Shown here: positions 39,606 through 51,547 of the stretch, in pieces
How the letters are laid out: the number at the start of each line of letters is the position of its first letter
Position numbering within the stretch: the first letter of the stretch is position 1
DNA from: Anthoceros angustus
Lineage: Eukaryota > Streptophyta > Anthocerotopsida > Anthocerotales > Anthocerotaceae
Assembly: GCA_010909165.1 (NCBI GenBank)
Contig: VJWM01000239.1
Span: 186,001-250,000 of the forward strand
DNA: 64,000 nucleotides
Reading direction: 5' to 3'
The notes under the pieces: model-generated
Told to the model about the DNA's origin: nothing
Databases searched by the model: none
The model's input: the letters and a program-made list of their open reading frames with translations, nothing else
Position numbers and translations under genes: made by a program

Positions 39606-41336
39606 TCAAAACTGACTTCTAACATCTATGCTTAAGTTTTGCAGCTCTTTGTAAATGCTCTCATGACATGGATGGGAATGATCTTGCACACCAAAAACGT
39701 ACGTACAGTTTTGTACCTCAATCCAGCTGCATCCAGGTTCCTTTCTGAGCCCTCTGCTCCTCATTATTGTTCTCAAGCAGTGTTCCTCTTCTAACTTGTC
39801 AGAGGCCATGTAGGTTTGCCCCAGAAGGACATAAGCCGTGGAATCCTCAGGGTGCACCTTTAGGACCTGCTCTGCCGCATACTTTGCTAGCTGCACATTG
39901 GAGTGAATCCTACAAGCCCCAAGCAATGCCTTCCATACTCCAAGCGAAGGTGCACATGGCATATTTGCCACAAACTCTTCAGCTTCTTCCAGGCGCCCGG
40001 CACGTCCCAGCAGGTCCACCATGCAGGTATAGTGCTCTGCTCTGGCTGCAACATCGTGCACTGGCATCATGGCATGAAAAAGAGCAAAAGCCTCATCCAC
40101 CAAGCCAACATAACTGCACGCAGTCAGCACTGCCAGGAAACTCACATCATCCACCTTCACGCCTTCCTGCTGCATCTCACCGAAGAGTTTGAGAGCCTCC
40201 TGTGCACAGCCATGCTTGGCATACCCCACCATCATTGTGTTCCAAGATACGACATCTCGCTCAGGCATCGCACGGAAATGCAGAACAGCATCCTGAATGG
40301 ATCCACATTTGGCGTACATGTCGATCACCGCATTGCTCACAAGTACATCGGACTCGAGGCCCCTGGCTCTGACACGGGCGTGCATGTCTCTGCCCTGCTC
40401 TAAAGCTGCAAGGCTGGCACAAGCATTGAGCAAACTCAGGAACATTATCTTGCTGGGTTGCAAATCCATCTCCTCCATCCGGGCAAAAAGCCTCAAGCAT
40501 ACTTCACTCTCACCGTTCTTCACATACCCTGACATCAGCGAACTCCACGATATAACATCACGTCTACACATTCTCTCAAATACCCTCCGGGCACCAATCA
40601 TATCCCCACGTTTGGAAAGCAGGGTGATCAGTGTATTACCTAGGTAGACATCCGGCTCCAGCCCTTCCTCCTCCATCTTTCCATACAGCTCGACAGCCTT
40701 CTCAGATTGTCCAGCCCGAGAATACCCAACAATCATAGCAGTCCATGACACAACGTTGCGCCCTCGAATTCTGTCAAACACACGACGTGCTTCGTCTGTC
40801 AGGCCACACTTGGCATACATATCCAGGAGAGCTGTCCCAACAACAACATCTCTGTCAAACCCAGTGACAGCAAGGTGGGCATGAATCCTCCTACCCTCCT
40901 CCAGGGCCCTCAACCTGGCACAAGCCTTCACAGCACTGCTGGCAGCCAATTGGTGTGCTGCAGCGCCCACCTCCCCCTGCCTCCCTACATTTCCAGCATG
41001 CCTGACATCCCTGGCACGCCACGACCGAGCGGCCACTGTCGCTCCGCCCCCCAAAGAAGCTCTGTTCCACCTATTCATTGCCCAGCAGGAGGAGGAGCAG
41101 TCTGGCACAGGTGCAGCCACATCAAGAGCTTCCGCACGATTCAAATTGTGCTTCCAGCACCTACTCTTCAACCCATTTGGCCTCAAGCATGAGCATTTCC
41201 CAGCACTAATAAGCGTGTGCGGACCTGGAACATGGGATTCCACAACGAGCTCGACCGCGCAGTGAAAGCTCCAGTGAAAAAAGCTTCGAAACAAGAGGAA
41301 ACCCAGCAAAAACTGCGGCCCGCTACGTGCATACAT
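39606..41336 (-). CDS. Pentatricopeptide repeat protein, PLS class, E/E+ type
   Basis: Single-exon gene of 576 residues starting at an ATG at 41336. It begins with a long arginine- and serine-rich leader that could target an organelle. PLS-type repeats follow with typical phrases: GTALLDMYAKCGLTDEARR, NVVSWTAMIVGYSRAGQ, NAVIDMYAKCGSIQDA, DVVSWNTMMVGYAKHG and HYTCMVDLLGRAGRLEEAE. The C-terminus has an E domain (WKALLGACRIHSNVQLAKY) and E+ (GCSWIEVQN, VFGVQDHSHP), then stops without a DYW domain. Such proteins bind organellar RNA in a sequence-specific way, one repeat per base, and usually serve C-to-U editing with a deaminase supplied by a partner. The residue pairs that set RNA specificity were not decoded. 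Confidence 0.92.
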   Translation of the reverse strand: MYARSGPQFLLGFLLFRSFFHWSFHCAVELVVESHVPGPHTLISAGKCSCLRPNGLKSRCWKHNLNRAEALDVAAPVPDCSSSCWAMNRWNRASLGGGATVAARSWRARDVRHAGNVGRQGEVGAAAHQLAASSAVKACARLRALEEGRRIHAHLAVTGFDRDVVVGTALLDMYAKCGLTDEARRVFDRIRGRNVVSWTAMIVGYSRAGQSEKAVELYGKMEEEGLEPDVYLGNTLITLLSKRGDMIGARRVFERMCRRDVISWSSLMSGYVKNGESEVCLRLFARMEEMDLQPSKIMFLSLLNACASLAALEQGRDMHARVRARGLESDVLVSNAVIDMYAKCGSIQDAVLHFRAMPERDVVSWNTMMVGYAKHGCAQEALKLFGEMQQEGVKVDDVSFLAVLTACSYVGLVDEAFALFHAMMPVHDVAARAEHYTCMVDLLGRAGRLEEAEEFVANMPCAPSLGVWKALLGACRIHSNVQLAKYAAEQVLKVHPEDSTAYVLLGQTYMASDKLEEEHCLRTIMRSRGLRKEPGCSWIEVQNCTYVFGVQDHSHPCHESIYKELQNLSIDVRSQF

Positions 41337-41608
41337 ACTGCGAGTGCACAGTGCAGCAGAGAAAAAAGCGCAGTGCGACTACGGTGCTTGGCAGTGATGG
41401 CCAGGAGTCCCGAACATGGTGTTTGACACGAGAGACTGGACATGTGCCATGGCGCAGTGAGATGAACAGGACGCGGGCACTCACCTTGCCACCTTCACTT
41501 CCTAGACGCTCGTGCTATGTTACTCATGGGGTATCGTGAGACAGGCCACAGGTGCACTGCTCAGTGCCCGACAGAACTAAGATGCCACAGGTCCTCGAGG
41601 TGCAACTC

Positions 41609-44600
41609 TCACTCTGCTATGCTAGGTGTGGTGCTTTCATCGCTGCCCACCACCACTGTTTCCTGGTTCAGGCTATGGTACCTCCACACTTCCCTTGCTA
41701 CAAAGTCGGCGTCCAGAAATTTGGCCACAAAATGCCACAATCTGTATACATCCTCGAAGTTGGTCAGGAAGCTCAGTCCCGCAGTCACCACCGGAATGCA
41801 CGGGGCATCCTCGCTACCATCCCTGGACTCCTCTGTGGAACCCTTTCGTCTCTTGGCCAAAAGCCCTGGAACCTCCCCACCGTTGGGTGCAACTGCGATG
41901 TTGTGTAGCACGCCCAGACCCAGCCCGATGTTGCTGCGGTCAGCTAACCTTTGTACAAGTCCTGCCTGGAGCAGCTTACCGGACCAGTCGAAGATATTGA
42001 ATGCGACCGACTGCCCCCTGTCGAACTTCACCTTGGGCCCATAGATGTGGACTAGTGGAACAACTGATCCTTCAGGACCAGGATGCCGCAACTGCAACAG
42101 AGAGTAAACTAGCCAGTTGGTGAGGAGCCGTAGTCTCAAGTTTGTTTTTGTTAGGCCTACGGAGTCTGCATGATCCAAACCACAGCAAAGAACCAAGGGT
42201 TCCCAATCATCATCCTCCCCCTCGTCCCCATGCTGATAACCGTATTCAAACTCCTCGTCGGTGAAAACGCTCCCTTCATCGTCGTAGTACTCTTGAGGCT
42301 CATCTCCTGACATGTGTCCCTTCTGGAAGTTCCTTTTAAGATACACATCCTCCGCAACCTCACAGGTCTCGATGTCGCTTACACCATCCAGCTCAAGCTC
42401 TCTGCTCAGTGCCCTAACCAATAGGTTATGGTTAGAGTCATCACCATCCCTCGGCCCATAGAGAACATAGTCCCTTTCTGTTTCCCTGGAAACTAAACCT
42501 CTGTTTTGTTCTGTCCCACTCGATTGAACCTGCGTCTTCAAGCCTTTGCCTGTTGAAGCTTCTTCCCTGTGGCTCTGTGACAGCTTTTCACCGCTTGTGG
42601 CTTCCGTGTTGGAATGATGGTCTTCCTCGGGTACTTGAGACGAGGTGTGGCAATTCGCATCCATCAGCACAGACAACCTGCTCATCAGTTCACCTGTACT
42701 TGCGTCAAGATCCGCCCGGTCATTGGCAGATGAGTGTACCCTATGTTGATTCATCACCATGGTGGGATCTGATGTTCTCACATCCCCTGTTTCGGGTTGA
42801 AACAAGGAAGCAGAGAATCTAAAACTCGCACTATCTCCCAGCGTGTTTCCCTCATGCCTGACAACCGCAGGCTCGGTTGTCTCCTTCACATCGCAGCTGA
42901 ACGACACCTCGTCTGGCTCCAGGACGTCCACACCGGCGTGACCCCTGATGCTTGGAGCACAACTCGATGGCTCCTGTTGGTTGGTCATCCCTAGCTGTGA
43001 CTCAACATTTTGGATTGCAAATGGCTGATCCGAGCCCTCCTCATGCGGCTGCTGCCCACCCTTTGCGTTCAATGAATGTAGAGTGCCAGATGGACCCACG
43101 TAGCTGGCCGAGTGCAGGCTTCCCGACGCCGGGTAAACTTTCCCTGAGTGAAAGATGCTACCAGAAGCGCAAACGCTTCCAGAACAACCAACCTCTGGGG
43201 AATACGGCCTTTGAGAACCATCCAGTTGCCCGCTTTCACAGATTCCAGAAGACTGCCCACTCACGCCTTTCTCAAGTAAGCTTTGCTGATACCAGGCGAA
43301 CTCTCCATCATCACCAGTGAAACGACTGCTGCCCTCCATAAACAAACTTCCAGATTCAGCAGTCGCGTAGAAACTCGCAACGGGGCCAGAGAATGCAGGC
43401 ACAGCATGAGGAGAGGGCAGAAAGTCGCTATCCCCCTCCTCCGAATTCATTCTGTCCCTGTGCGATTTCCGATACTTTCTTTCGGCATGACCCTCATCTG
43501 CTGGCACAGGGCTGCGCTGAAGGACAGTTGGAACAATCCTGACCATGCCCACACCTCTGGCTCGTGATGAATTGTGCAGGGCATGTATCGCGGAATTCTT
43601 TATGAAGAGACATCCGAAACCAGTGGGGTCAGCACCAAAAACTTTGTAGAAAGACGAAATGATGAAGTCGGGGCGAAACAAGGAAAGTCCCAAGGAGCCC
43701 ATGTCCTTGGGGCCGAGGGCAGTAGCATCAAGCAGCACATGCCACTTGTTGTTCTGAGCGTGAGACATCCATTGATAGGAATACTTGGCTCCCGTAATTC
43801 TTGATTGCACCGGGAAGACAAACAAACCCTTGGCAGCGTCTTTCTTCTTCCGACGTTCCTGGTGAATACAGACGTGAGTGTTGCCTCTAGGCTGATCATT
43901 GATGTCCCAGTCAAATCAGATGGAGAGGAAAAAGACTCTAATACCAACCTGAAAGACTTTGGTGCAATTGGAAAGTACAAAGCGGTACTGTACCTGCATT
44001 TGCTTCTTGAGGTCTCCGGAAGATATCCTGAGAGAGGGCCACTTGAACTGTGCAGTCATGATCTTGGCTCCTTGTCTTTTCGCTCCCTCCACCATCCATT
44101 TCACGCTCTCGCTCTCGTGGTCATATGCAGTCAACAACCGATCACTGACGTCGAAAGGATAGCTCTCTGCCAACAGCTTGAATGCAGTACCTCGGCTGGA
44201 AGTGAAAACCATGCTGTAATCTGCCTCGTTGATATTCAGGTAGTCCAGTATACGGTTCCTGATGTATCCCTCAACCGTGCCCTCATCAGCTGCCCCATAC
44301 AGCGCATGAGTGGGCAGATTTCCAGTCACGTAAGCCAAAGAGAAGGAAGAGCAAGCGGCATTGAGTTCCTGCTGCCTGTGCGAGAAGAGACCAAATCCAG
44401 AGTAGTCGAAACAGACGTGCCCCGAATCCTCCAAATGGTCATATTCCGCTCTCCGAATGTCGTCTGCCACCTTGGTATCCCTGAACTTAGGGTACATCCG
44501 CTGGAATCCAGCGAAGGAGACATTGCTGGGAGGGATACTCTCCGGATTGGAATAGTACTCGTGCCGCCCCTGCAGAGTTGCTCTCAGAAACTCCTTCCTG

Positions 44601-44941
44601 GCAGAAACCCGGGCCAGCGACGACGTGTGCGTCAGCTGCCTGGTCTGCGGCGGCCTGCTAGGCGGCGAGGCCGAGGCCTGCCCGCGATCCGGCACCTGGT
44701 CTGCACTTCGCCCCTGCCCCTGCCCCTGCCCCCGCCCCCGCCCGGCCTGGTTCTCACGAGACGCCGGTGGCGAGCCATGAGACGTGGTCCTGCGCAACGT
44801 CTCCTCAGGGGAAAGGGAGGGCGTGCGCTCCCTGCTCCCTCTGGGAGGCCTGTGCGGTAGAGGTTCCGATCTCCACTTGTGCTTCCCCGGCTCGTCACCA
44901 GGGGATCTAGAGTCCTTGTGTGCGCTGTCCTTGTATCCCAT
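41609..44941 (-). CDS. PLP-dependent aminotransferase-fold protein, Moco-sulfurase-like plant family
   Basis: Two exons on the minus strand, 43994-44941 and 41609-43858, give 1065 residues. It resembles the Arabidopsis family annotated as PLP-dependent transferases related to molybdenum cofactor sulfurase (At2g23520, At4g37100, At5g66950). Conserved blocks are FDYSGFGLFSHRQQ, NLPTHALYGAADEGTVEG, TSSRGTAFKLLAESYPFD, AYDHESESVKWM and VFPVQSRITGAKYSYQW. The PLP-lysine block is SFYKVFGADPTGFGCL. A long acidic, serine-rich middle separates this from a conserved C-terminal block (CCGLDHADSVGLTKTN, IYGPKVKFDRGQSVAFN, LTNFEDVYRLWHFVAKF). There is no MOSC domain, so it is not a full Moco sulfurase. 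The biochemical role is unknown. Confidence 0.93.
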
Positions 44942-47111
44942 AGCTCAACAACATATGCATCCACCAGTGCTCCTCAGCTGCCGGCTACCACACGCTGCGG
45001 CTGGGCCAGGCATTCTTGTCACAAATGCATCAACCCCGGGCCGGCCAATCCCTCCTCCTTCCGTCTTTCCACATCTTCCGTAGGCAAGAAACGTCCGGCC
45101 TTGATGCCGCTTGCCGCAATTGATCACTGACACTTCCTGCAACACCTCCACTGGTCTAGGATGAGCCACAATGTGCCCCGCCTTAGAGACTGATACCTGA
45201 CAACAGTACGTCCCTCCCAATACAGCATTCAAACAGTCACAGTTCCGGCCATCGGCAAGACAAAACAGTGCAGCTCCCTCACATTCCGAAAAATCCTAGT
45301 CACAATTCCACAATCCCAAGGCCCCCCCTTCCCACGCTCACACCACGCCGATGCACAAGAAAAGCGACACTCCTGACAAGCGCGCTCCTGACCCGGCCAG
45401 AAAGGTCCCGCAAGGCTTGGCAATGCGTCCAGCAGGGACAGGAAGAAGTCCGAATTTTCTCCTGACCGCACCCGCGCCGGAAAGCTGCGGTGCTCGTACT
45501 TATCTCGGCAGCCGAGGCCTGGTCCAAGTGTACGTGGATTCGAGGAGGCTTCTGGTGTCAGGCAGGATGGGAACGCAGCAGCACGGCCCTGCCGCGAGCG
45601 GTCCTGGCAGCCAGGAAGAGCCGGGCAGAATGAGGCGGATGCGGAGGCTCCTCCAAGGCGCGGGAGAAACGACAAGGGTCCTGGGCGGGGGGACGCTGGC
45701 CAGGGAGAGGATAGGCAGGGAAAGGTGCAAGGGAAAGGGAGATTTGCGAGACACATACAGTAGTTTAATCAGGCGCGGGCCGAGGCAGCTGCATCTGGCG
45801 CCTGGTCGGAACTCGGAAGCCGCGTTCCGGGCAACAGAGCGCGGCTTGCCAAGCAAGCGCGAGGCGATGGCGTGGGCGAGCTGGAGCTGGCGCTGGAGCT
45901 GGAGCCCGAGCTCGAAGAGCGCTGCCCCAAGACTGTGGCACACGGCACGGCACGGCACGGCACGGCACAGCACGGGACGGAGGGGATGGATTCGTGCGTG
46001 CCGTTCGGTTGCCGCCTTGCTTGGCCCTTGGCCGGCGCCGGGCGGCCGGCCCCGCTGCCTTGCCTTCATTATCATGCTCTGACACCACGTAGCGTTGCGC
46101 CAAGGCCAAGGGTGGGGCGGGCGGAGGGTCCGTGAGCGAAATATGATGTTAATTAATTACATACACGCTTCACGTACAGAATGGCTCCAGCAAAATCGAA
46201 ATGGAATGGAGTGCGGTTCTTGTTCCACTTCCGAATTCATCACGCTTAGTCTAATAATGTTTGCAGCGATCCGGAATCGTGGATCCTTCTTATCAATCCA
46301 TTAAAAAACCCAATCTTTAACAGGTGGGCATTACATACATACATACAAGACATTTATGCCGGTGCTAGTCAAAGTCAACTCGTGGGGTATGCAGCGGAGG
46401 AGAGAACTAACTGGTGGAGAAGAATCCGCAGGTGAGGGGCAGGGCAGGGAAGGAAAGGGAAGGGAAGTGAAGGGCAGGAAAGTGTGAAAAGAAGTGGGCA
46501 CCGGTGAGAGTACACTGTTCTGACACTGCAATACCGCATGTGTACAGACCAGTTGTGTTGGTTGTTGTTTGCCTGTGCGATGTCTCACCATCTCAAGATC
46601 ATCCCCTCCAAATCCCACTGCACGTACATAGAGTGTGGACACCAGAGCTGGAACACACTTTCTCCACTGCAGGTTCCTGTCAGCCCTGGCAGACGACTCG
46701 ACTGGCGATGAGCCAGAAGAGCAGAGTTGTTGAAGAGCCCTGCCTGCACAAGTGCCCATCATACGGGTGACAAAACACCAGGTAGACTACGTAGGTACGA
46801 CGATGTGTAGGCCAATCTCTTGAAAGACGGTTTTTCTCACTTGCATTGATGCTCCTCTCATGACCCCAACAAGTTATCATCACAAGGGATATGTACATAA
46901 CAGTGTTGTACGAGATGCATAGTTTCTACGAACATGTCGGAGGAACCATGGACCTCATGGTGAATATGGTTAGACCATGGCTGGGAGGCTGGGAAGAATG
47001 GAGGGATTACTGTGCCCATGGGGGTGCAGCGGGTGATGCCTCCCTGACAAAATTGAGCTCTTCCCAGCACACTGCTGCAAGACCCTAGAGGCTGTCCCTG
47101 TGTGACATAGG
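44942..47111. other. Intergenic region (2.2 kb) with GC-rich and microsatellite tracts
   Basis: Upstream of the PLP-fold gene and downstream of the PPR-DYW gene. Seen: a cggca pentamer run at about 45941-45972, an acat run at 46333-46347, and a purine-rich gggaa tract at 46438-46485. Long open frames overlap on both strands around 45.35-46.08 kb but look compositional. No gene assigned. Confidence 0.5.
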
Positions 47112-49418
47112 TCAATGCCGATCCCTGCATGAACATGACCCATCCACGAATTGATGAACTCGATGTGCGTCTCTCACAATGATCTCTCGCTTCTCGAGGC
47201 GTGACATTATCTTTGTGCTGCTGTGACAGTCATTGCACATGCGGAGGTTTTTAGTGACTAGCAAAGCTGTGCCGTCTGGTGTGTTCAGCAGACCATAAGC
47301 CAAGGCCAGTTTCTCTGCGTGTCCACACAAGGCATCCTCCTTCTCCTGCTCAGGCACTGCCTTTAACACCAGGACTGTCTGTGGTACATGGCCCCCTTCC
47401 TCCTTCAACCTCCTGTTCACGCTGCGCAGCTTTGAGGAGATATCAGACCTGTCTTCTCCAACTGTGAACTCATGCACCCTGTTCTCCACTTCGATGCATG
47501 CCTTAGCAGCTTTCTTCATAGCACCTGCAGACTTTCTCAGCTTTTCAATTCTTTCCACATCGTTCCATCTGCCCGCATTTGCATAAAGGTTCCCCAACAG
47601 CACATACGCACTTGCATCTTCAGGTGCCAATTCTACAAGATGGTCGAAGCACCGTTGACCGCAAGCTAGATCACCGTAACCTTTGCAGGCACTTAGCAAA
47701 GATGTCCAGGCCACTACATCATTCACACATGATGTGGTTCGCAGTAAATGTTCCGCCTCATGCAGCTGCCCAGAGCGGCTAAGAAGATCAACCATGCAAC
47801 TGTGGTGATAGTCAGAAGGCACAATTGCGTAGTCCTCCACCATCATCCTGAAATATTGCTGCCCCTCATTCACGAGGCCAGCGTGACTGCATGCCACCAT
47901 GAGACATGTAAAAGTCGTCGCATTTGGTTGAACACCTTGCTGCAGCATGTCTTCAAAACACTGGATTGCCATGGGACCATCGCTATGTTCAGCATGTCCG
48001 TTGAGGAGAGCATTCCATGTCACCACGTCTCTCCTGGGCAAAGTGTCAAAGACGTTGCGAGCAGTGTCTACCCTCCCACATCTAGCATACATACTCACCA
48101 GGCTGTTACCAATGATGCTATCAGTGTCCAGACCTCTAGCACGTATCTCTGTGTGAAGCTGCATTCCCTGCTGCAGCGCTCCCACAGTCGCACATGCCTG
48201 AAGGAGAGACACAAATGTGATGTTATCAGCCACAGTGATGCCGTCACGTTGCATACTTGCATACAGAGCCAGGGCTTCCCGCCCGAGCCCCTGCTGAGAG
48301 TACCCTGCGATCATGGCATTCCATGTCACAACATCTCTCCTGGGCAGGCCGTCAAACACTTTGCGAGCGTCATCCAAGCTGCCGCATTTAGCATACATAT
48401 TGACAAGGCTATTGCCAACGAAAATGTCGGCCTTGACAGCACTAGCCTGAATGTGGGCATGCACCTCCTTGCCCGCAACCAGGTCCTCTGCAGAAGCACA
48501 CGCCGACAAAGCTGCCACGAATATATGATTGTCCGGCTCAACTCCTGTCCCTGCTTCCCGCATCTCTCGGTAGAAGCTGATGGCCTTGCTGGGCTGCCCG
48601 TGCCTGGTATGCCCTGAGATGATGGAAGACCACATGTACACATCCGGCATAGCCACATCTCTGAAAGCCTGCACTGCATCCCGCAATTTGCCATGGGAGG
48701 CATACATCGCAATGAAGTGAGTTGCCAAAAATGCACTAGACCCCAAGCCCCTTTCGACAACAAGAGAATGAACTCGCCTGCCACAAGCAAGATCCTTCTG
48801 TGCCATGCACCTCTTGAGGAGACGATAGAACAGAGTGAGGCTGATGTGACATCCACACTGCACCAGGAGATCCAACGCTTCCACAGCCTCACGCAGCTCT
48901 GCCTCCTCGCACCGTCTCCTCAAGGTCTGGAGCACTGCATGTTCTCCTCCACCATCGTTCCAAGCCGGCTGGGGAGAGCTGCGCGGCCACAAACCCTGAA
49001 CTCCCGTGTCTTCTTCCACTTCCTCTTCCCCATGCCCTTTGCCCAGCTGCGAGTCCCACCTGGCTAGCTGCGTGTCCACCCAGGCGGGCTTGTGGTAATT
49101 GTCGAGCCATAGAGGCTCCCAAGAGGTTTTGTGCCTGAAGTCGGGATGCCGCGCGCTTTTCTTGTCCGCCCTATTGTCCCACCAATCCGAGGGAGTGGAG
49201 AAGAAGTGGCGCCACAACAGCTCCTGCCGCTCTCTCTGCGTCGTAATTTGTTGACTGGAAGAGACGGATGCACAAGAAACAAGGCGAAACTCGCAATTCC
49301 CCCCTGCCCTACGCCACCTCCATTCACCACAGAAGAGCTTAGGGTGACTGACCACATTCTGGAACTGCAGTAGATGCCATCCGGAAGCCGCGCCGCATGC
49401 ACTGGTGGTAGCAGCCAT
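47112..49418 (-). CDS. Pentatricopeptide repeat protein, PLS class with DYW deaminase domain
   Basis: Single-exon gene of 768 residues from the ATG at 49418. The N-terminus is a probable organelle leader. PLS repeats include FVGNSLVNMYAKCGSLDDA, DVVTWNAMIAGYSQQG, IGNSLVSMYARCGRVDTA and SCMVDLLSRSGQLHEAE. E and E+ regions follow (WTSLLSACKGYGD, AKACIEVENRVHEF), then a PG-type box (GGHVPQTVLVL) and the DYW deaminase. The catalytic HAEKLA (HxE) and CNDCH (CxxC) are present, and the second zinc site RVHQFVDGSCSC is intact. The protein ends in DRH instead of the usual DYW tripeptide. It is predicted to perform site-specific C-to-U RNA editing in mitochondria or plastids. Confidence 0.93.
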   Translation of the reverse strand: MAATTSACGAASGWHLLQFQNVVSHPKLFCGEWRWRRAGGNCEFRLVSCASVSSSQQITTQRERQELLWRHFFSTPSDWWDNRADKKSARHPDFRHKTSWEPLWLDNYHKPAWVDTQLARWDSQLGKGHGEEEVEEDTGVQGLWPRSSPQPAWNDGGGEHAVLQTLRRRCEEAELREAVEALDLLVQCGCHISLTLFYRLLKRCMAQKDLACGRRVHSLVVERGLGSSAFLATHFIAMYASHGKLRDAVQAFRDVAMPDVYMWSSIISGHTRHGQPSKAISFYREMREAGTGVEPDNHIFVAALSACASAEDLVAGKEVHAHIQASAVKADIFVGNSLVNMYAKCGSLDDARKVFDGLPRRDVVTWNAMIAGYSQQGLGREALALYASMQRDGITVADNITFVSLLQACATVGALQQGMQLHTEIRARGLDTDSIIGNSLVSMYARCGRVDTARNVFDTLPRRDVVTWNALLNGHAEHSDGPMAIQCFEDMLQQGVQPNATTFTCLMVACSHAGLVNEGQQYFRMMVEDYAIVPSDYHHSCMVDLLSRSGQLHEAEHLLRTTSCVNDVVAWTSLLSACKGYGDLACGQRCFDHLVELAPEDASAYVLLGNLYANAGRWNDVERIEKLRKSAGAMKKAAKACIEVENRVHEFTVGEDRSDISSKLRSVNRRLKEEGGHVPQTVLVLKAVPEQEKEDALCGHAEKLALAYGLLNTPDGTALLVTKNLRMCNDCHSSTKIMSRLEKREIIVRDAHRVHQFVDGSCSCRDRH

Positions 49419-50065
49419 GACATCTCCACCGCAGTGCCTTGGTTTCCTAATCCATTGATTACACTGACAGCAGGAGCTCCGCGTGCTGTAGCCTCAAACA
49501 AGGATGAGTCTACAGCAAACCCGAGTCTCACCTGCAACAATATGTCACAAAAATCAGAGCAAGAAGATGCGAACCAAAGCCTTCTGCTGCTCACTCAGAA
49601 CATTGATCTCCTTCAGACCAAACAGTCAACCAAACCCACATCCACCAGCACAGAGCCCATCAATCTCAGCACATGCCTTGGATTTACGACGCCTTTGTTC
49701 CGCATCTTCAATGCAATAAGCCTTAGCTTCCATTTCTTCTCTGTTAGGTCTATCCGTTGTTTCACATGATAAGGAATCAGAAGTCGGAAACAGCTGAACC
49801 CGTTTTTTGCTTTCATAAAATCTCCCCAACTTTGTAGACCTTGCTTGGCCTCAACCCGATCGGATCCGATCTGAACTTCGAGAATTGATCCCCCTTCGCC
49901 AGCGATGAAACCCTAAACGAGACGGATTGTCGTGAAACGATAGCTGTGACAGGAAACGTCCATCCGTCTGCGCAGCAATTCATTCCGACAACAACGCCTG
50001 ATCTACGTATGAATTCGGGGGAGGGGGAGGCAGGCTGCTGAATCGTGATAGATCTGATACCAACC
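49419..50065. promoter_or_regulatory. Divergent upstream region of the PPR-DYW gene (-) and LEA_3 gene (+), with a telobox
   Basis: 647 bp separate the two start codons. A telobox-type aaaccctaaa lies at 49908-49917, about 150 bp before the LEA_3 ATG. Several short open frames have no recognisable domain. Confidence 0.5.
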
Positions 50066-51547
50066 ATGGCTGCGCTTCGACGTTTTGTTGCATCTCAGCC
50101 ATGGCGGATGGTGCGTGTCGATGGCGCTCCCGTTGCTGCCATGCTCTCGCACACGTGCAGGGCATTGAGTGAGAGCGGCACCGAATTATTGAGTTGGTAA
50201 GCATCGCAAACGCAGCGTCCGGTTTACAGATCTGGTGCGCAGCGCAGGGGAAGCGTAACACTGCGGCTAGGTTTTGACCCGTCACTTCGCTTTGCAGTGG
50301 GAATCGAGGGATGAATAGTAGCTCCAGAGAGGGATCCGACAAGGCTGCTACAGATGCGCAAAGGGAGGACATACTGGAGACGGGGAAGAGGGCAAATCAG
50401 GATAGGGTTAAAGAATCTCCTGCGCCCAGTAAGCAGAAGTGGTGGAAACCAGATCCGGTAACTGGAGTGTGGGTTCCTGAAGACACACACGAGCCTATCG
50501 ATACAGCACAGGTTAGTCCCACTGTTGTTTCTCTTCGATGTTTTACCATTCCGTGCTGGATGTAGACGTTTGCTCGGCCGTCCTTGCTCGTCGTGCTTGC
50601 AATCTTTTGTTTAAACCTACCAACCAGGAGTTTTGCAGGATTCTTAACCTGGATTGCCCTTGCTCTTTAACTATCGTCACCTTGCTGGCAGAGGTCCTAT
50701 GAACCTAGAGCAGCATGATGAGTCTTCTGACCAAGTCTTGATCTGTGCACTAGGAAGCGTCTATCATGAAGCAAATTTTGATGTAATTTGCTCACAGCCA
50801 TTGAAAAGAAGACAGTGAAAAGCATGCTTAAGGTTACTACATCTTTGTATCTTGTTTGACTCATAATTGGTGTCCTTTTGCTCAGATGCTGGACAGTGTT
50901 AGGTCTAGAGCATGGCTAGGTACTATGGATAAGCATAGCTAAGCATAGCTGATTGCCATTTTAAACTGCTGTGACATTTCACTTATTCTTATTGAAGTAC
51001 TCCATTGATTTGGAATCTTGTATGGTGCGAGAAGGATCTGCAACTGAAAAAGATCCAAGAACTGGCACGGAAAGACCTTGAAAGAGCTGACAAGGCAAAG
51101 AAAGATTCCAAGAAGAAGGGTGGCAAAAGGAGGTAGACTTGAAAGAGAGCAGTCGCAGTACCTACCTACCCTCCACCTTGTCAGAACACACGTCACAACG
51201 GTCCTTTGTTTAATCATAACGTCTGTACCGTCAGAATGTAGGCATATTCCAGCGGGGTCCGGTGCAGGCTCCAAAAAAGCTGAGAGCATCTTATCTGTGT
51301 TGTCTGTCCTTTTGGCGCAGGTTACTAATTCCCTGTGAATGTAACCGTGAGGGACTTGGATAAGCGGGATAATTGTCCTAATGTCTGTTTAGGATTGTTG
51401 ATGGTCCTGTGTGTTTTGGATCCTGTGCAGTTGAGGGAGGAGCGCCTAAGGTCTTCAGCAACTACTTCCCTTGAAGAATGTCGATGGTGGACGTCAATGG
51501 AAGAGTTACCAGATAGACTGGACTCGACTATCAAGGAGAAGGAGTGA
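50066..51547 (+). CDS. LEA_3 family (SAG21/Lea5-like) stress protein
   Basis: Three exons, 50066-50196, 50298-50511 and 51431-51547, encode 153 residues. The N-terminus (MAALRRFVASQPWRMVRV) is basic and hydroxylated, typical of an organelle presequence. SAG21-type proteins are mitochondrial. The LEA_3 hallmark is the block KWWKPDPVTGVWVPED, followed across the second intron by LREERLRS. The middle is hydrophilic and probably disordered. LEA_3 proteins accumulate under drought, senescence or oxidative stress. The second intron is unusually long for this window (919 nt). The last exon rests on frame continuity and an LREE-type ending, so it is less certain than the first two. Confidence 0.72.

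Noticed and set aside
41609-44941. Annotation as a true molybdenum cofactor sulfurase
   Set aside because: The PLP fold and SFYKVFG lysine block fit, but there is no MOSC domain and the C-terminus matches a distinct plant family.
45351-46082. 243-residue plus-strand and 191-residue minus-strand open frames
   Set aside because: Overlapping, GC-rich, repetitive and without family features; probably upstream or UTR sequence.
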